DNA of 64,000 nt from Halorubrum ruber (lineage in GTDB: Archaea > Halobacteriota > Halobacteria > Halobacteriales > Haloferacaceae). Below the pieces are notes generated by a model, which was given only the letters and a program-made list of their open reading frames with translations, was not told the origin of the DNA and did no database searches. Below are positions 8,540-20,475 of the stretch, piece by piece. Both the position numbers and the translations under genes were made by a program. The DNA is taken from positions 2,957,821 to 3,021,820 of the forward strand of contig NZ_CP073695.1 in the NCBI RefSeq assembly GCF_018228765.1. The letters run 5' to 3'. Numbering within the stretch: position 1 is the first letter of the stretch; every line of letters begins with the position of its first letter.

Positions 8540-9976
8540 TCACGGCGAATCGTCCGCGCGCGAGCCGTCGCCGGACGCGGCGTCTGACTCGGCGCCCGGC
8601 CCGGACCCGCGCGCGTCCATCATGTCCGCGGCGCGGCTCGCCCAGTCCGTGTACCGGAAGCCGGCGGCGACGACGAGCGCCATCCAGGCGTAGGCGGCGA
8701 ACACCCCCACGTACGCGCCTTCGGGGCCGAACCCGGCGGTGCGACCGAGCAGCCACGAGAGGCCTAAGAAGAGCCCGAACATGCCCGAGACGCGCGCGAC
8801 GAGGGGGATCCGCGTCTCGCTGGCGCCCTGAAGCGAGCCGGAGAGGGCGGAGAAGCAGGCGAGCGCGGCGCCCGCGACGCCGTACACCCGCGCGAAGTCG
8901 ACCGCGGACGCGATCGTCGGGGCGTCGTCGGTGAATATCGGGACGATCCGCGGCGCGGCGACGACGAGCCCGAGCCCGATCGCGCCGACCGTGAGCACGC
9001 CGAGGCTCGCGACCGCCCACCCGTTGAACCGCGCGGCCTCGGGGTCGCCCTCGCCGAGCGCCTGTCCGACGAGGATCGACGCCGCGACGTTGTAGCCGCG
9101 CGAGAGCGGTCCGGTCACCTGCTGGTAGACGCGGCGGCCGATCTGGAAGCCGGCGTTGACCGTCTCGCCGAAGCCGAGGAGGAGCGCGTTGAAGGGGAAC
9201 TCCGCGATCTCGGAGCCGAACCCCTCCAGCACGCGCGGGGCGCTCACGACGAGGAGCTGCTTCGCGATCGTGAGGTCGCGCGGCCACGCGAACTCGGCGT
9301 CGGTCCACGACCCCCAGATGGCGAAACAGAGCAGCCCGGCCGTGAGCACGTTGGCGCCCGCGGTCGCGAGGCCGACGCCGAAGACCTCCAGCCGCGGCAG
9401 GCCGAACAGGCCGAGCCCGAGGACGACTGACCCCACGATGTTGACGGAGTTAGCGGCGATGTTGATGTACATCGGCGTCCGGGTGTCGCCGGTCCCCTGG
9501 AGCGCGCGGGCGCCGACGAGGGCGACGTGGCGCGCGGGGGCGGTCGCGAACACGATCGCGAGGTACGTCGAGCCGAGGTCGACCACCGCGGGCGAGGTCC
9601 GCTCGCCGACGAGTCGGCCGAACACGTCGATCGCGAACTCGCCGAAGAGGAACCCGAAGAGGACGAACGGGACCCCCGCGAGCGCGCCGAGCAGGATCGC
9701 CTGCGTCACCGCCTCGTCGCGGTTCTCCGCGGCGCCCGCGCCGGTGTCCTGCGAGGAGAGCGCGATGGCGCCGCCGCCGAGGCCGAGCCCGATCCGCAGC
9801 GGGAACCGGGCGTACAGGTCCGCGAGGCCGATGGCGACGACCGCGGCCGGCGAGAACAGCGCGGTGACGAGGATGTCCGTCGTCCGCATCGCGGTGCGGA
9901 ACGTCTGCTCGGCCATGACAGGCCACGCGAGCGCGAACACGCGCTTCCAGACGCGCCGCAGCCGCGGGAGGTCCAT
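8540..9976 (-). CDS. MATE family efflux transporter
   Basis: 478 residues from ATG at 9976, chosen over a much longer upstream extension because that extension is a shadow of the opposite-strand gene at 10136 and its promoter region. About 12 membrane helices form two similar halves, each opening with an amphipathic helix and the WPVMAEQTF / APRVLEGFG type motif of MATE antiporters. The family exports cationic drugs or metabolites in exchange for Na+ or H+; sodium coupling would suit a halophile but is inferred. A TATA-like GGTATTGATATACC palindromic stretch lies 25-40 nt upstream of the start. Confidence 0.9.
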   Translation of the reverse strand: MDLPRLRRVWKRVFALAWPVMAEQTFRTAMRTTDILVTALFSPAAVVAIGLADLYARFPLRIGLGLGGGAIALSSQDTGAGAAENRDEAVTQAILLGALAGVPFVLFGFLFGEFAIDVFGRLVGERTSPAVVDLGSTYLAIVFATAPARHVALVGARALQGTGDTRTPMYINIAANSVNIVGSVVLGLGLFGLPRLEVFGVGLATAGANVLTAGLLCFAIWGSWTDAEFAWPRDLTIAKQLLVVSAPRVLEGFGSEIAEFPFNALLLGFGETVNAGFQIGRRVYQQVTGPLSRGYNVAASILVGQALGEGDPEAARFNGWAVASLGVLTVGAIGLGLVVAAPRIVPIFTDDAPTIASAVDFARVYGVAGAALACFSALSGSLQGASETRIPLVARVSGMFGLFLGLSWLLGRTAGFGPEGAYVGVFAAYAWMALVVAAGFRYTDWASRAADMMDARGSGPGAESDAASGDGSRADDSP

Positions 9977-10135
9977 GCGTCGCGTTCGACGGGCCCCCGC
10001 GGTATTGATATACCGGAGGCGGTCGGCGTCGCCGGAGGTCGGGGGCGACGGGAGCGGGGCCGCGTCGCGGGGAAGTCGACCGCGTCGGACCGGGAGCGCC
10101 CGAACGTTGAAGCCCGCGAGCGACCCACGGGCCCC

Positions 10136-10543
10136 ATGGACGTCTTCGTGTACGGGACGCTGACCGAACCGGATCGAGTCGCCGAGGTCGTCGACTCGTT
10201 CGTCTTCGTCGGCCCCGCGACGCTCGACGGGCTCCGGCTCGTCGAGGGGCGGTACCCGACGCTCGCGCCGGGCGGCGAGACGGCGGGGCGGCTCCTCCGG
10301 ACGGACGAGGTCGACGCGCTCGACGCGTACGAGGACGTCGACGGCGGGCTGTACGTCCGCGAGGCCGTGCCGCTCGACGCGCCGACCGGGCATCCCGACG
10401 CCGCCGCGGTGTACGTCGGCGACCCCGACCGGCTCGACGCGGACGCGACGTGGCCCGGAACGGGACCGTTCGCGGAGCGGGTGCGGTCGGTCCTCGACGA
10501 CCGCGACGTGCGGGTGCGGCTCACCCCCCGAGATCCCGTCTGA
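10136..10543 (+). CDS. Gamma-glutamylcyclotransferase-like (AIG2/GGCT) protein
   Basis: 135 residues. The start MDVFVYGTLTEPDRV has the YGTL motif that forms the substrate pocket in the GGCT/AIG2 fold. A Glu in the YEDVDGG..YVREAV region is a candidate for the catalytic acid. Known members cyclise gamma-glutamyl dipeptides; the haloarchaeal substrate (perhaps gamma-glutamylcysteine, the local thiol) is not established. It is divergent from the MATE gene with about 160 nt between the starts. The 267 nt after it show no gene. Confidence 0.8.
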   Translation: MDVFVYGTLTEPDRVAEVVDSFVFVGPATLDGLRLVEGRYPTLAPGGETAGRLLRTDEVDALDAYEDVDGGLYVREAVPLDAPTGHPDAAAVYVGDPDRLDADATWPGTGPFAERVRSVLDDRDVRVRLTPRDPV

Positions 10544-10810
10544 CGGAGCGATGACGGCGGCGCAGTCGTGCGGTTTCACTTCCGCTCTGGTAGCCTCACC
10601 TTTTTGTATTCCCGTCGCCACGTTTCACTCGCACGTCACACGCGTGCATTCCCCCCTTATCAACCGCGAGCGGCCGCGTCGTCGATCCGGGCCGTCGACC
10701 CGCGATCGGCTCGTCGGTCGAGCCGGCGACCGCGACGCGGCGGTCGCTCGCCGCTTTTTCGATCGAGACCGACCGGAACCGATTAGCGGGCGGCGCGGCG
10801 ACGAGGTGGC

Positions 10811-12022
10811 ATGCTTAGTCTTGCCGACATCCGCGAGGCGCGCGAGCGGGTCTCGGGCGTCGCCCGGCACACGCCCTTAGAGCGGTCACGCTCCTTTTCC
10901 GAGATGAGCGGTGCGGACCTCCACCTCAAGTTAGAGAACTTCCAGCGCACCGGCGCGTTCAAGATCCGCGGCGCGATGAACCGGATCGAGACGCTCTCGG
11001 ACGCGGAGCGCGAGGCGGGCGTCGTCACCGCGAGCGCCGGCAACCACGCGCAGGGCGTGGCGCTGGCGGCCAGCCGCGCGGGCGTCGACGCCACCGTCGT
11101 GATGCCGAAGTTCGCGCCCGTCTCGAAGGTGAAGGCCACCCGCGGGTACGGCGCGAGCGTCCGCTTGGAGGGCGTCGACTACGACGAGGCGCAGGCGTAC
11201 GCGCACCGGCTGGAGGAGGAGGAGGGCCGCACCTACGTCCACGCGTTCGACGACCCCGTCGTGATGGCCGGCCAGGGGACGCTCGGCCTCGAGATCGTCG
11301 ACGACTGCCCCGAGCTGGACACCGTGGTCGTCCCGATCGGCGGCGGCGGGCTGATATCGGGGGTCGCGGTCGCGATCAAAGAACAGCTCCCCGACGTGCG
11401 CGTCGTGGGCGTCCAGGCGGAGGGCGCGGCCTCGGCCGCGAAGTCGCTGGAGGCGGGGGAGGTCACGGAGATCGACAGCGTCGACACGATCGCTGACGGG
11501 ATCGCGACGCGGTCGGTCGGCGAGGGGACGCTCGAAGTGATGGAAGAGTACGTCGACGAGGTGGTCACCGTCGACGACCGCGAGATCGCCTTGGCCCTCA
11601 CGCTCCTCCTCGAACGCGCGAAGACGCTCGTCGAGGGCGCCGGCGCGGTCGCGCTCGCCGCCGTCCTCTCCGACGCCTTCGAGTACGACGACGGCGAGAC
11701 GATCGTCGCCGCGCTCTGCGGCGGCAACATCGACCTCAACCGCCTCGGCACCGTGATCCGCCGCGGGCTGGTCCAGATGGGCCGGTACCTCAAGATCACC
11801 ATCGATTTAAAAGACCGCCCCGGCGAACTCGAACGGGTCTCCAGCATCGTCGCGCGCACCGGCGCGAACGTGTACGCGGTCCACCACGACCGCACCTCGC
11901 GGGACGTGGCCGTCAACGCCGCCGAACTCGAGCTCGAACTCGAGACCGACGACGCCGAACACGCCGCCGACATCGTCGACGCGCTCGAAGCCGACGGGTA
12001 CGAGGTCGAGATTCTGTCGTAA
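10811..12022 (+). CDS. ilvA: Threonine ammonia-lyase (threonine dehydratase)
   Basis: 403 residues. The PLP-binding lysine is Lys51 in FKIRGA; the SAGNHAQGVA segment follows at about residue 77 and the phosphate-binding glycine loop GGGGLISG at about 177. A C-terminal ACT-like domain spans about residues 325-403 (LKITIDLKDRPGELERVSSI). The enzyme converts threonine to 2-oxobutyrate; with the ACT domain it may be feedback-controlled, but catabolic versions have the same layout. The gene ends 20 nt before repeat copy B. Confidence 0.92.
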   Translation: MLSLADIREARERVSGVARHTPLERSRSFSEMSGADLHLKLENFQRTGAFKIRGAMNRIETLSDAEREAGVVTASAGNHAQGVALAASRAGVDATVVMPKFAPVSKVKATRGYGASVRLEGVDYDEAQAYAHRLEEEEGRTYVHAFDDPVVMAGQGTLGLEIVDDCPELDTVVVPIGGGGLISGVAVAIKEQLPDVRVVGVQAEGAASAAKSLEAGEVTEIDSVDTIADGIATRSVGEGTLEVMEEYVDEVVTVDDREIALALTLLLERAKTLVEGAGAVALAAVLSDAFEYDDGETIVAALCGGNIDLNRLGTVIRRGLVQMGRYLKITIDLKDRPGELERVSSIVARTGANVYAVHHDRTSRDVAVNAAELELELETDDAEHAADIVDALEADGYEVEILS

Positions 12023-12041
12023 GGGGCCGCAAGGTCGACCA

Positions 12042-12605
12042 TTTATAAATAGAACTGCGGTGGCGCGTGCCGGTGAGCGGCCGACAGGCCGCGAACCGCA
12101 CGCGCGAGGGACGCGGTGAGTGAGGGGCGACCGCAGGGAGCCCCGAACGAACCGCGAGGCTGGGGAGGTGTGAGGCTGCGGTGCTGTGCGGGGCGGGACT
12201 CAAAGGGGCAGCCGGGAGGCCGCCGGAGGCGACGCAAGCACCGCAGGAGCGAGTGAAACGAGCGACGAGGAGCGTGGTTCGAGAGAGCAAAGCTCTCTCG
12301 TCATCCCGAAAATCTCCGATTTTCGGGCGACAGCGAGCGTCCGGCGGCCTCCCGGCTGGGGCTTTGGCGGTGTTCGCCCCGGCAGCAACCACGAATCACC
12401 GAGCGGCTGCGCCTTTGGCGATGTCCACCCCAGCAGCAGCCACGTATCACCGAGCGGCTGGGGTTTTGGAGGCGTTCACCGTCGATCTACTGTCAGCTAT
12501 TTATAAGCAAGCGCCTAGGGATTTGGAGACGTTCGCCGTCGATCCACGGTCGGCCATTTATAAGCGAACGGCTGAGCCGTTGGCGGTGAACACAGCCGGT
12601 TCGAC
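12042..12605 (+). repeat. Dispersed structured element, copy B, with extended 51-57-bp tail units
   Basis: Predicted sense is the plus strand. TTTATAAA at 12042-12049 is followed by P1 (gcggccgacaggccgc inner stem), P2 (GCGGT..ACCGC with GGGGC..GCCCC inside), GAGGCTGGGGAGGTGTGAGG, and GGGACTCAAAGGGGCAG. P3 has a stem of GCCGGGAGGCCGCCGGA paired perfectly with its complement, which differs from copy A at several positions on both sides. P3 carries extra inner hairpins (gagagcaaagctctc; cgaaaatctccgattttcg). The tail restarts at CTGGGG-like boxes at 12356, 12407, 12458, 12515 and 12572, that is spacings of 51, 51, 57 and 57; the last units carry TTTATAA. Confidence 0.85.
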
Positions 12606-12612
12606 AGCAGTC

Positions 12613-13218
12613 TCATGACGAGTTCGTGGAGTTGTCCGTTTGTTCCGGGGCCGAAACGCTCCCGCTCACGCTCGTCGACCCGCCGAGGAGCGAGGAGTCC
12701 GAGTCGCCGCGCAGCGTCGTGACCGTCTCGCCGTCCTGTTTCACGATCAGGGTCCAGGGATCCTCGCCCGCGGGAATCCGCATCGTGCCGTTGTAGCGGA
12801 CGACGCCCGAGCACGACCGGGACGCGTTCCCCGCCTCTTCGATCGGGACGTCGAGGACGTAGGCCGACTCGTTCAGCCGCTCGAACGCCGGGCCGCCGAC
12901 CGCGTACGAGGAGCCCGGCAGCGAGACGTTTCGAGCGTACGTTATCTCCGTGTTCTCGGGCCCGGCGGACACCGCAGTCGAGCTGTTGGCCACGAACTCG
13001 TCGGGACAGCGGACCTCGTCGGAATCGAAGTGGAGCAGCGCCGGCGGATCGCTCGCTCCGCCGAGGAGGCCACCGGGCCCTCCCGACACGGGACCGGCGA
13101 GGGCCACGGCGCTACCGGTCACGAACAACGCGGCGCAGCGACGACGACGGCAAGACCGCGTCTGTTCATCTCGTTTCGAACGACGGGAGAGTCGCAGATA
13201 GTACCGCGTATAACGCAA
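12613..13218 (-). CDS. Putative secreted haloarchaeal protein of unknown function
   Basis: 201 residues in the longest reading. After a basic start (RRSKRDEQTRSCRRRR) comes one hydrophobic stretch (AALFVTGSAVALAGPV), a plausible signal peptide, then a globular part with few motifs, two cysteines that could form a disulfide (in VRCPDEF and RSCSGVV), and a Ser/Thr/Asn-rich C-terminus with N-glycosylation-type sites (NSS, NST, NGT, NAS). This composition fits an exported surface protein. The start is uncertain; an internal start nearer the hydrophobic segment is possible. It converges with ilvA across repeat copy B. Confidence 0.6.
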   Translation of the reverse strand: MRYTRYYLRLSRRSKRDEQTRSCRRRRCAALFVTGSAVALAGPVSGGPGGLLGGASDPPALLHFDSDEVRCPDEFVANSSTAVSAGPENTEITYARNVSLPGSSYAVGGPAFERLNESAYVLDVPIEEAGNASRSCSGVVRYNGTMRIPAGEDPWTLIVKQDGETVTTLRGDSDSSLLGGSTSVSGSVSAPEQTDNSTNSS

Positions 13219-13308
13219 AGAAGAGTTTGAGTCACCGATCGCCTCACGGGTGCGGACGGGGGGCGTCGGAGCGGTGACCCGGACGCGACAAAAGCGGCGA
13301 ACCGCCTC

Positions 13309-14379
13309 TCAGTCGTCCGCGGTCGCGGCGTCGATCTCGGCCTCGTACAGCTCGCCGGCGCGCTCGCGCTCGGAGAGGTACTCGTCGGCGTCGAGCGCGG
13401 CCTTCACGCCCATCCCGCTCGCGGTGGCCGCCTGCTGATAGTGAAAGTCGACCACGTCGCCGGCCCCGAAGAGGCCCGCGACGCCGGTGCGCGTCTGCCC
13501 GCCGCCGCGGCCGCCCTCGGTTATCAGGTAGCCGTCGTCGTCGGTCTCGATGCCGGTCCCTTCGAGGAAGTCCGTGTTCGGCGTGTGGCCGATGGCGTAG
13601 AACACCGCACCGACGTCGAACGCGTACTCGTCGACCTCGTCGGCGGTCGCCGGGTCGTCCAGCTTCTCCGTCGGGTGGCCGTCCGGGTGTTCGACGAGCG
13701 TGACGTGGTCGATCCCGTCCTCGGGGGTGCCGTGGATCTCGGTGAGTTCGGTGTTGAGGAGCAGTTCGATCTCCCCGTCGTCGACCTTGTCCATCACGCG
13801 CTCGATCCACACGTCCTCGGCGCGGAACTCCTCGCGGCGGTGCGCGATGTACACCGTGTCCGCGAACTTCGTCAGGAAGTTCGCCTCCTCCATCGCGGCG
13901 TCGCCGCCGCCGACGACGAGCATGTCCTCGTCGCGGAAGAACGCGCCGTCGCAGGTGGCACACGTCGAGAGGCCGTACCCCATCAGCTCGTCCTCGCCGG
14001 GGACGCCGAGCGTCCGGGCGCTGGCGCCCGACGCGGCGATGACGGCGTCGGCGGTGTAGACATCGCCGTCGGAGAGCGCGACGCGGAAGTGGCCCGCGGG
14101 CTCCTTCGAGACGTCCTCGATGACGCCGTTGCGGGCCTCGGCGCCGAACTTCTCGGCCTGCTCTTTCATGTCGTTGATCAGGCTCGGCCCGGAGATCCCC
14201 TCGGGGAAGCCGGGGTAGTTCTCCACGTCGGTCGTCAGCGTGAGCTGGCCGCCCGGCTCGTCGCCCTCGATGAGGAGGGGGTCGTTGTTCGACCGCGCGG
14301 CGTAGATCGCCGCGGAGAGGCCCGAGATACCGGTGCCGGCGATGATCAGTCGACGGTGTTCGACGATGTCGTCGGTCAT
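13309..14379 (-). CDS. trxB: Thioredoxin reductase (NAD(P)/FAD pyridine nucleotide-disulfide oxidoreductase)
   Basis: 356 residues. The FAD-binding GTGISG motif is at residues 15-20 and the redox pair Cys140-Ala-Thr-Cys143 lies in the expected CATCDGAFF context. A second dinucleotide site (VVGGGDAAMEE) is at about 155, and the C-terminal FAD motif (LFGAGDVVDFHYQQAATA) near 310. It reduces thioredoxins; a small thioredoxin is encoded at 29062. The C-terminus is about 30 residues longer and acidic compared with bacterial TrxB, usual for haloarchaea. Confidence 0.93.
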   Translation of the reverse strand: MTDDIVEHRRLIIAGTGISGLSAAIYAARSNNDPLLIEGDEPGGQLTLTTDVENYPGFPEGISGPSLINDMKEQAEKFGAEARNGVIEDVSKEPAGHFRVALSDGDVYTADAVIAASGASARTLGVPGEDELMGYGLSTCATCDGAFFRDEDMLVVGGGDAAMEEANFLTKFADTVYIAHRREEFRAEDVWIERVMDKVDDGEIELLLNTELTEIHGTPEDGIDHVTLVEHPDGHPTEKLDDPATADEVDEYAFDVGAVFYAIGHTPNTDFLEGTGIETDDDGYLITEGGRGGGQTRTGVAGLFGAGDVVDFHYQQAATASGMGVKAALDADEYLSERERAGELYEAEIDAATADD

Positions 14380-14455
14380 GTCCCACAGTTGGCCGGCGCG
14401 TCGTATGTACGTTGCGACCGTTGCGCGATTCCCGCACGACCGCCTCTCGGCGACC

Positions 14456-15952
14456 TCAGTCGGTCGGGAACTCCGGGGGGAGCCCGGTCGGCTGCGCGGG
14501 CGCGTCGTCGAGCGCCTCGAAGAAGCGCCCGGCGACGAACGCCTCGACGACGTCCGCCAGCGACTCCGACTCGGAGACCTCAGAGAGGATGCCGAGGGGG
14601 ACCTGCGCGCCGGCCATCGAGGCGTGCCCCCCGGCGGAGCCGACGGGGTCGAGCGCGTCGCGAAGCAGCTCGCCCGCGTCGAGGTCGGCGCCGCGGGCGC
14701 GGGCGGAGCCGTAGATCACGCCGTCCATGTAGCCGTAGACGAACGTCACCGTCACGTCCTCCAAGTCGAGGAGCCGCTCGGCCGCCTGCGCGAGCGCGTC
14801 GCGGTCGGCTATCTCCCCGACGCAGGAGGCCGCCACCGACCCGCGGACATCGCGGTTCTCGATTGCGGCCGCGAGGACGCGCAGGGTCTCGGGGCTCACG
14901 CTCGGGCTCTCGACGCGTTCGAGCGTCGACTCGTCGGCGTGCGCGAGCAGCGCGGCCGCCGCCTCGAAGTCGTCGATGGCGGTCGCGCGCGTGAAGTCCT
15001 TCGTGTCGATCCGGATGCCATATAAAAGCGCCGTGGCGAGGTCCCGCTCCGGCGCGATCCCGTACCGCGAGAGGTACTCGGAGATGAGCGTGCTCGTCGC
15101 GCCGACCGCGGGGCGGATGTCGACGAACGACCCCGCGACCGGCCCCCGCGGCGGGTGGTGGTCGACGACGACGTCGACCGGGTGGCCCTCGGGGAGGCTG
15201 TCGTTGATCCCCGCGCGGGAGTGGTCGACCAAGGCGACGCCGCCGTACGCGTCGAGGTCGATCTCGTCGAACGACCGCAGCCCGATGTCGAGGAGGTTCA
15301 CCAGCGCGCGGTTCTCCTGGTGGGCGATCTCGCCGCCGTAGCAGGCGTCCGCCTCGACCCCGATCGATGCCGCGATCCGCGCTAACCCGAGCGCGCTCGC
15401 GATGGCGTCCGGATCGGGGTTGTCGTGCGCGACGACCAGCAGCGGCCCCGAGAGCCCCCGGAGCGCCGAGAGCAGGCGAGCGGGCTTCTCGCCGCTCCCG
15501 CCGTCGACGCCGGCGAACTCCGCGTCGACGTCCGAGCCGCGGCCGTCGTCGAGACCGACCGCCTCGAACACGCGGTCGGCGACCGACTCGACCGGGTCGA
15601 CCACGCGGTCGGCCACCGCCTCGACCGCCGCCCGCTGCTCGTCGGTCGGCGCCGTCCCGAGGTGGGCGACGATCAGCGCCTCGGGGTACCGCTCCCGTGC
15701 CGCCCGCGCGGCGGCGACGTTTCGCTCGGCGTCGTCGCTCGCGATCAGCACGACCGCGGCCGCGTCCGGGTACGTCGAGGGGTCGGTCGGGTCGGCCTCG
15801 ACGGTGGCGACGTTGCGGTCGCGCAGCGTCGACACCCAGCCGGTGTCGTCGGTGATCGCCACCAGATCGTCGCGCCCGCCGCGCTCGTCGCGCGCGTGTT
15901 CGACGAGCGCGTTCCCGACCGCGCTACAGCCGAGCAGCAGGCGCCGGGTCAT
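14456..15952 (-). CDS. DHH/DHHA1 phosphoesterase with N-terminal TrkA-N-like domain
   Basis: 498 residues. Residues 1-130 form a Rossmann-type domain like the TrkA-N (RCK) NAD-binding domain, with the nucleotide loop GCSAVG at 8-13. From residue 170 the DHH phosphoesterase domain has HDNPDPDA (176-183) and the signature Asp-His-His at 264-266. The DHHA1 end has a GGHASMAG motif near residue 440. DHH proteins of this type cleave cyclic dinucleotides, nano-RNA or related phosphodiesters with Mn2+; the archaeal substrate is not settled. The linked nucleotide-sensing domain suggests regulation by NAD or a cyclic nucleotide. Start chosen at the first ATG before the Rossmann motif. Confidence 0.88.
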   Translation of the reverse strand: MTRRLLLGCSAVGNALVEHARDERGGRDDLVAITDDTGWVSTLRDRNVATVEADPTDPSTYPDAAAVVLIASDDAERNVAAARAARERYPEALIVAHLGTAPTDEQRAAVEAVADRVVDPVESVADRVFEAVGLDDGRGSDVDAEFAGVDGGSGEKPARLLSALRGLSGPLLVVAHDNPDPDAIASALGLARIAASIGVEADACYGGEIAHQENRALVNLLDIGLRSFDEIDLDAYGGVALVDHSRAGINDSLPEGHPVDVVVDHHPPRGPVAGSFVDIRPAVGATSTLISEYLSRYGIAPERDLATALLYGIRIDTKDFTRATAIDDFEAAAALLAHADESTLERVESPSVSPETLRVLAAAIENRDVRGSVAASCVGEIADRDALAQAAERLLDLEDVTVTFVYGYMDGVIYGSARARGADLDAGELLRDALDPVGSAGGHASMAGAQVPLGILSEVSESESLADVVEAFVAGRFFEALDDAPAQPTGLPPEFPTD

Positions 15953-16028
15953 ACGGGCGCGAGGGGGTCGCGAGGCAAAACGCTGCCGTCGGCGCGGCGC
16001 GAGGCCGGGACCGGAGGCCGACTCCGAG

Positions 16029-18665
<2,637 letters not shown>

Positions 18666-18823
18666 ACGCCGTAGGTCGGGAGCGCCTCGCTTAGGGGTAA
18701 CGGACCGTGACGAGATGGTCGATTGCGTGGGGAGGGAGTGAGGCTCGGCCGGTGTCGAGAGCGCAATCGTCGACGCACCGGCCGCGGGGCCGGACCAGAT
18801 CGGTCTCGGAACCACGACGACCG

Positions 18824-19259
18824 CCGAATCCCCAGTCGCTCGCTTATAAATGGTTGATCGCAGATCGGCGGTGAACACCGCCAAAGCCCCAGTCGCTTGT
18901 TTATAAATAGGTGATCACGGATCGGCGGCGAACACCGCCAAAGCCCCAGCCGCTCACTTATAAACAACAGATCGCGGATCGACGGCGAACACCGCCAAAG
19001 CCCCAGCCGCGAGGCGACCGTACGCTCGCTGCGCTCCTCGCTCAGTCACTCCGTTCCTTCGCTGCGGTGCTTACGTCGCCTACGGTCGCCTCGCGACTGC
19101 CCCTTTGAGTCCCACCCGCACAGCAGCCGCACCTCACACCTCCCCAGCCTCGCGGTTCGCTTCGGGCTCCCTTCGGTCGCCCGTCGCTCACCGCGTCCCT
19201 CGCGCGTGCTCCTCGCGGCCGCCGGGGCGGCCGCTCGCAGGCACGCGCCGAAGTTGATT
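18824..19259 (-). repeat. Dispersed structured element, copy C
   Basis: Predicted sense is minus. P1 has GCGCGTGC/GCACGCGC with a gcggccgcc inner stem. P2 is GCGGT..ACCGC with GGGC..GCCC inside. The linker GAGGCTGGGGAGGTGTGAGG and GGGACTCAAAGGGGCAG are present. P3 is GTCGCGAGGCGACCGTA paired with TACGGTCGCCTCGCGGC, again different from other copies yet paired. Three tail units with TTATAAA boxes follow (18845, 18901 and 18959 areas). Unlike copies A, B, D and E, the sense upstream side has no TTTATAAA: it reads ccaatcaacttc just before GGCGCGTGCC. It lies between divergent genes, so it may overlap their promoters. Confidence 0.83.
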
Positions 19260-19320
19260 GGGTGGGGCGTGTCGCCGACCGAAAAGCAACCCTTACGCGC
19301 GCCGCGGCCGCAGTCGGGCC

Positions 19321-20475
19321 ATGGACGAGACAGCGACCGACGCCGCGGTCGACGCCCCCGCCGACGGGGCGACTCCGGGCCCCCCCGACGCCGCCGGCGG
19401 CGACCCCGTCGTCGTCGGCGAGGGCGTGCGGAAGTCGTACGGGGATGTCGACGCGCTCGACGGGGTCGACCTCGACGTGGCCGCGGGCGAGGTGTTCGGG
19501 CTCATCGGCCCGAACGGCGCCGGGAAGACGACGCTGGTGCGCGCGCTGACAGGGACGACCGAGGCCGAGGGAGACCTGCGCGTCTTCGGCGCCCCGCCCC
19601 GCGACGTCGACCCGGCTCGGATCGGGCTGCTCCCGCAGTCGTTCGACCCGCCCGCGCGGCTCACGGCCCGCGAGCTGGTCGACTACTACGGCGGGCTCTA
19701 CGACGAGGCGCGCGACACGGAGTCGGTCCTCGACGACGTGGGGATGGCCGACGATGCGGACGCCTGGTACGAGACGCTCTCGGGCGGCCAGAAGCGCCGG
19801 ACCTGCGTCGCGACCGCCGTCGTCAACGACCCCGACCTCCTGTTCCTCGACGAGCCGACGACCGGGATCGACCCCGCCGGCCGGCGGGCGATCCACCGGC
19901 TGATCGAGCGCCTCGCGGCCGGCGGCACCACCGTCTTCCTCACGAGCCACGCGATGGACGAGGTCGAGCGGCTCGCCGACCGCGTGGCCATGCTCCGCGA
20001 CGGCCGGGTCGTCGCGAGCGGGGCCCCCGACCGGCTCGTGGCGGAACACGGCGGCGCGCCCCGGCTCGACGCGGCGACGGCGGAACCGGCGACCGACGAG
20101 GTCGTCGCGGCGGTCGCGGCCGGCGTCCGCGAGCGCCTCGGCGAGGATCCGACCGTCGAGGCGACCGACGAGGGGCTCCGGGTGCGCGGGGTGCGGCCCG
20201 AGTCGATCGGCGCCGCGGTCGACGCGCTTGACGACGACGGGGTCGCCTTCGACTCGCTGTCGTGGTCGGAGCCGTCGCTGGAGGACGTGTACCTGCGGCT
20301 CACCGGCGAGGAGTACACGCGGCGGGGGGACGGCGGCATTCCGGACGAAGCGGCCGGCGAGGGGCGTCGCGCAACCGACGACGCGACGCCGGATGGGGGG
20401 CGCGCAACCAACGACGCGACGCCCGGTGGACGCCGCGCAACTGACGACGCGGCGCCCGAGGAGGGCGACCGATGA
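19321..20475 (+). CDS. ABC-2 type exporter, ATP-binding protein
   Basis: 384 residues. Walker [10 protein letters not shown] is at about 62-70, the signature LSGGQKRR at about 153 and Walker [14 protein letters not shown] near 174, with the switch histidine in [11 protein letters not shown]-terminal domain of DrrA/CcmA type follows. The last 35 residues are a low-complexity tail from three imperfect repeats of about 36-39 bp (nt 20361-20460, [13 protein letters not shown]). It overlaps the permease gene by 4 nt (ATGA). Together they should form a two-gene exporter for a drug, lipid or other hydrophobic substrate, not identified here. Start at the ATG that opens an acidic leader. Confidence 0.9.
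   Translation: MDETATDAAVDAPADGATPGPPDAAGGDPVVVGEGVRKSYGDVDALDGVDLDVAAGEVFGLIGPNGAGKTTLVRALTGTTEAEGDLRVFGAPPRDVDPARIGLLPQSFDPPARLTARELVDYYGGLYDEARDTESVLDDVGMADDADAWYETLSGGQKRRTCVATAVVNDPDLLFLDEPTTGIDPAGRRAIHRLIERLAAGGTTVFLTSHAMDEVERLADRVAMLRDGRVVASGAPDRLVAEHGGAPRLDAATAEPATDEVVAAVAAGVRERLGEDPTVEATDEGLRVRGVRPESIGAAVDALDDDGVAFDSLSWSEPSLEDVYLRLTGEEYTRRGDGGIPDEAAGEGRRATDDATPDGGRATNDATPGGRRATDDAAPEEGDR

Noticed and set aside
10551..10880. Plus-strand frame between the GGCT-like gene and ilvA
   Set aside because: It runs into ilvA in a different frame, is Arg/Ser-rich, and has no third-position bias expected of a real gene.
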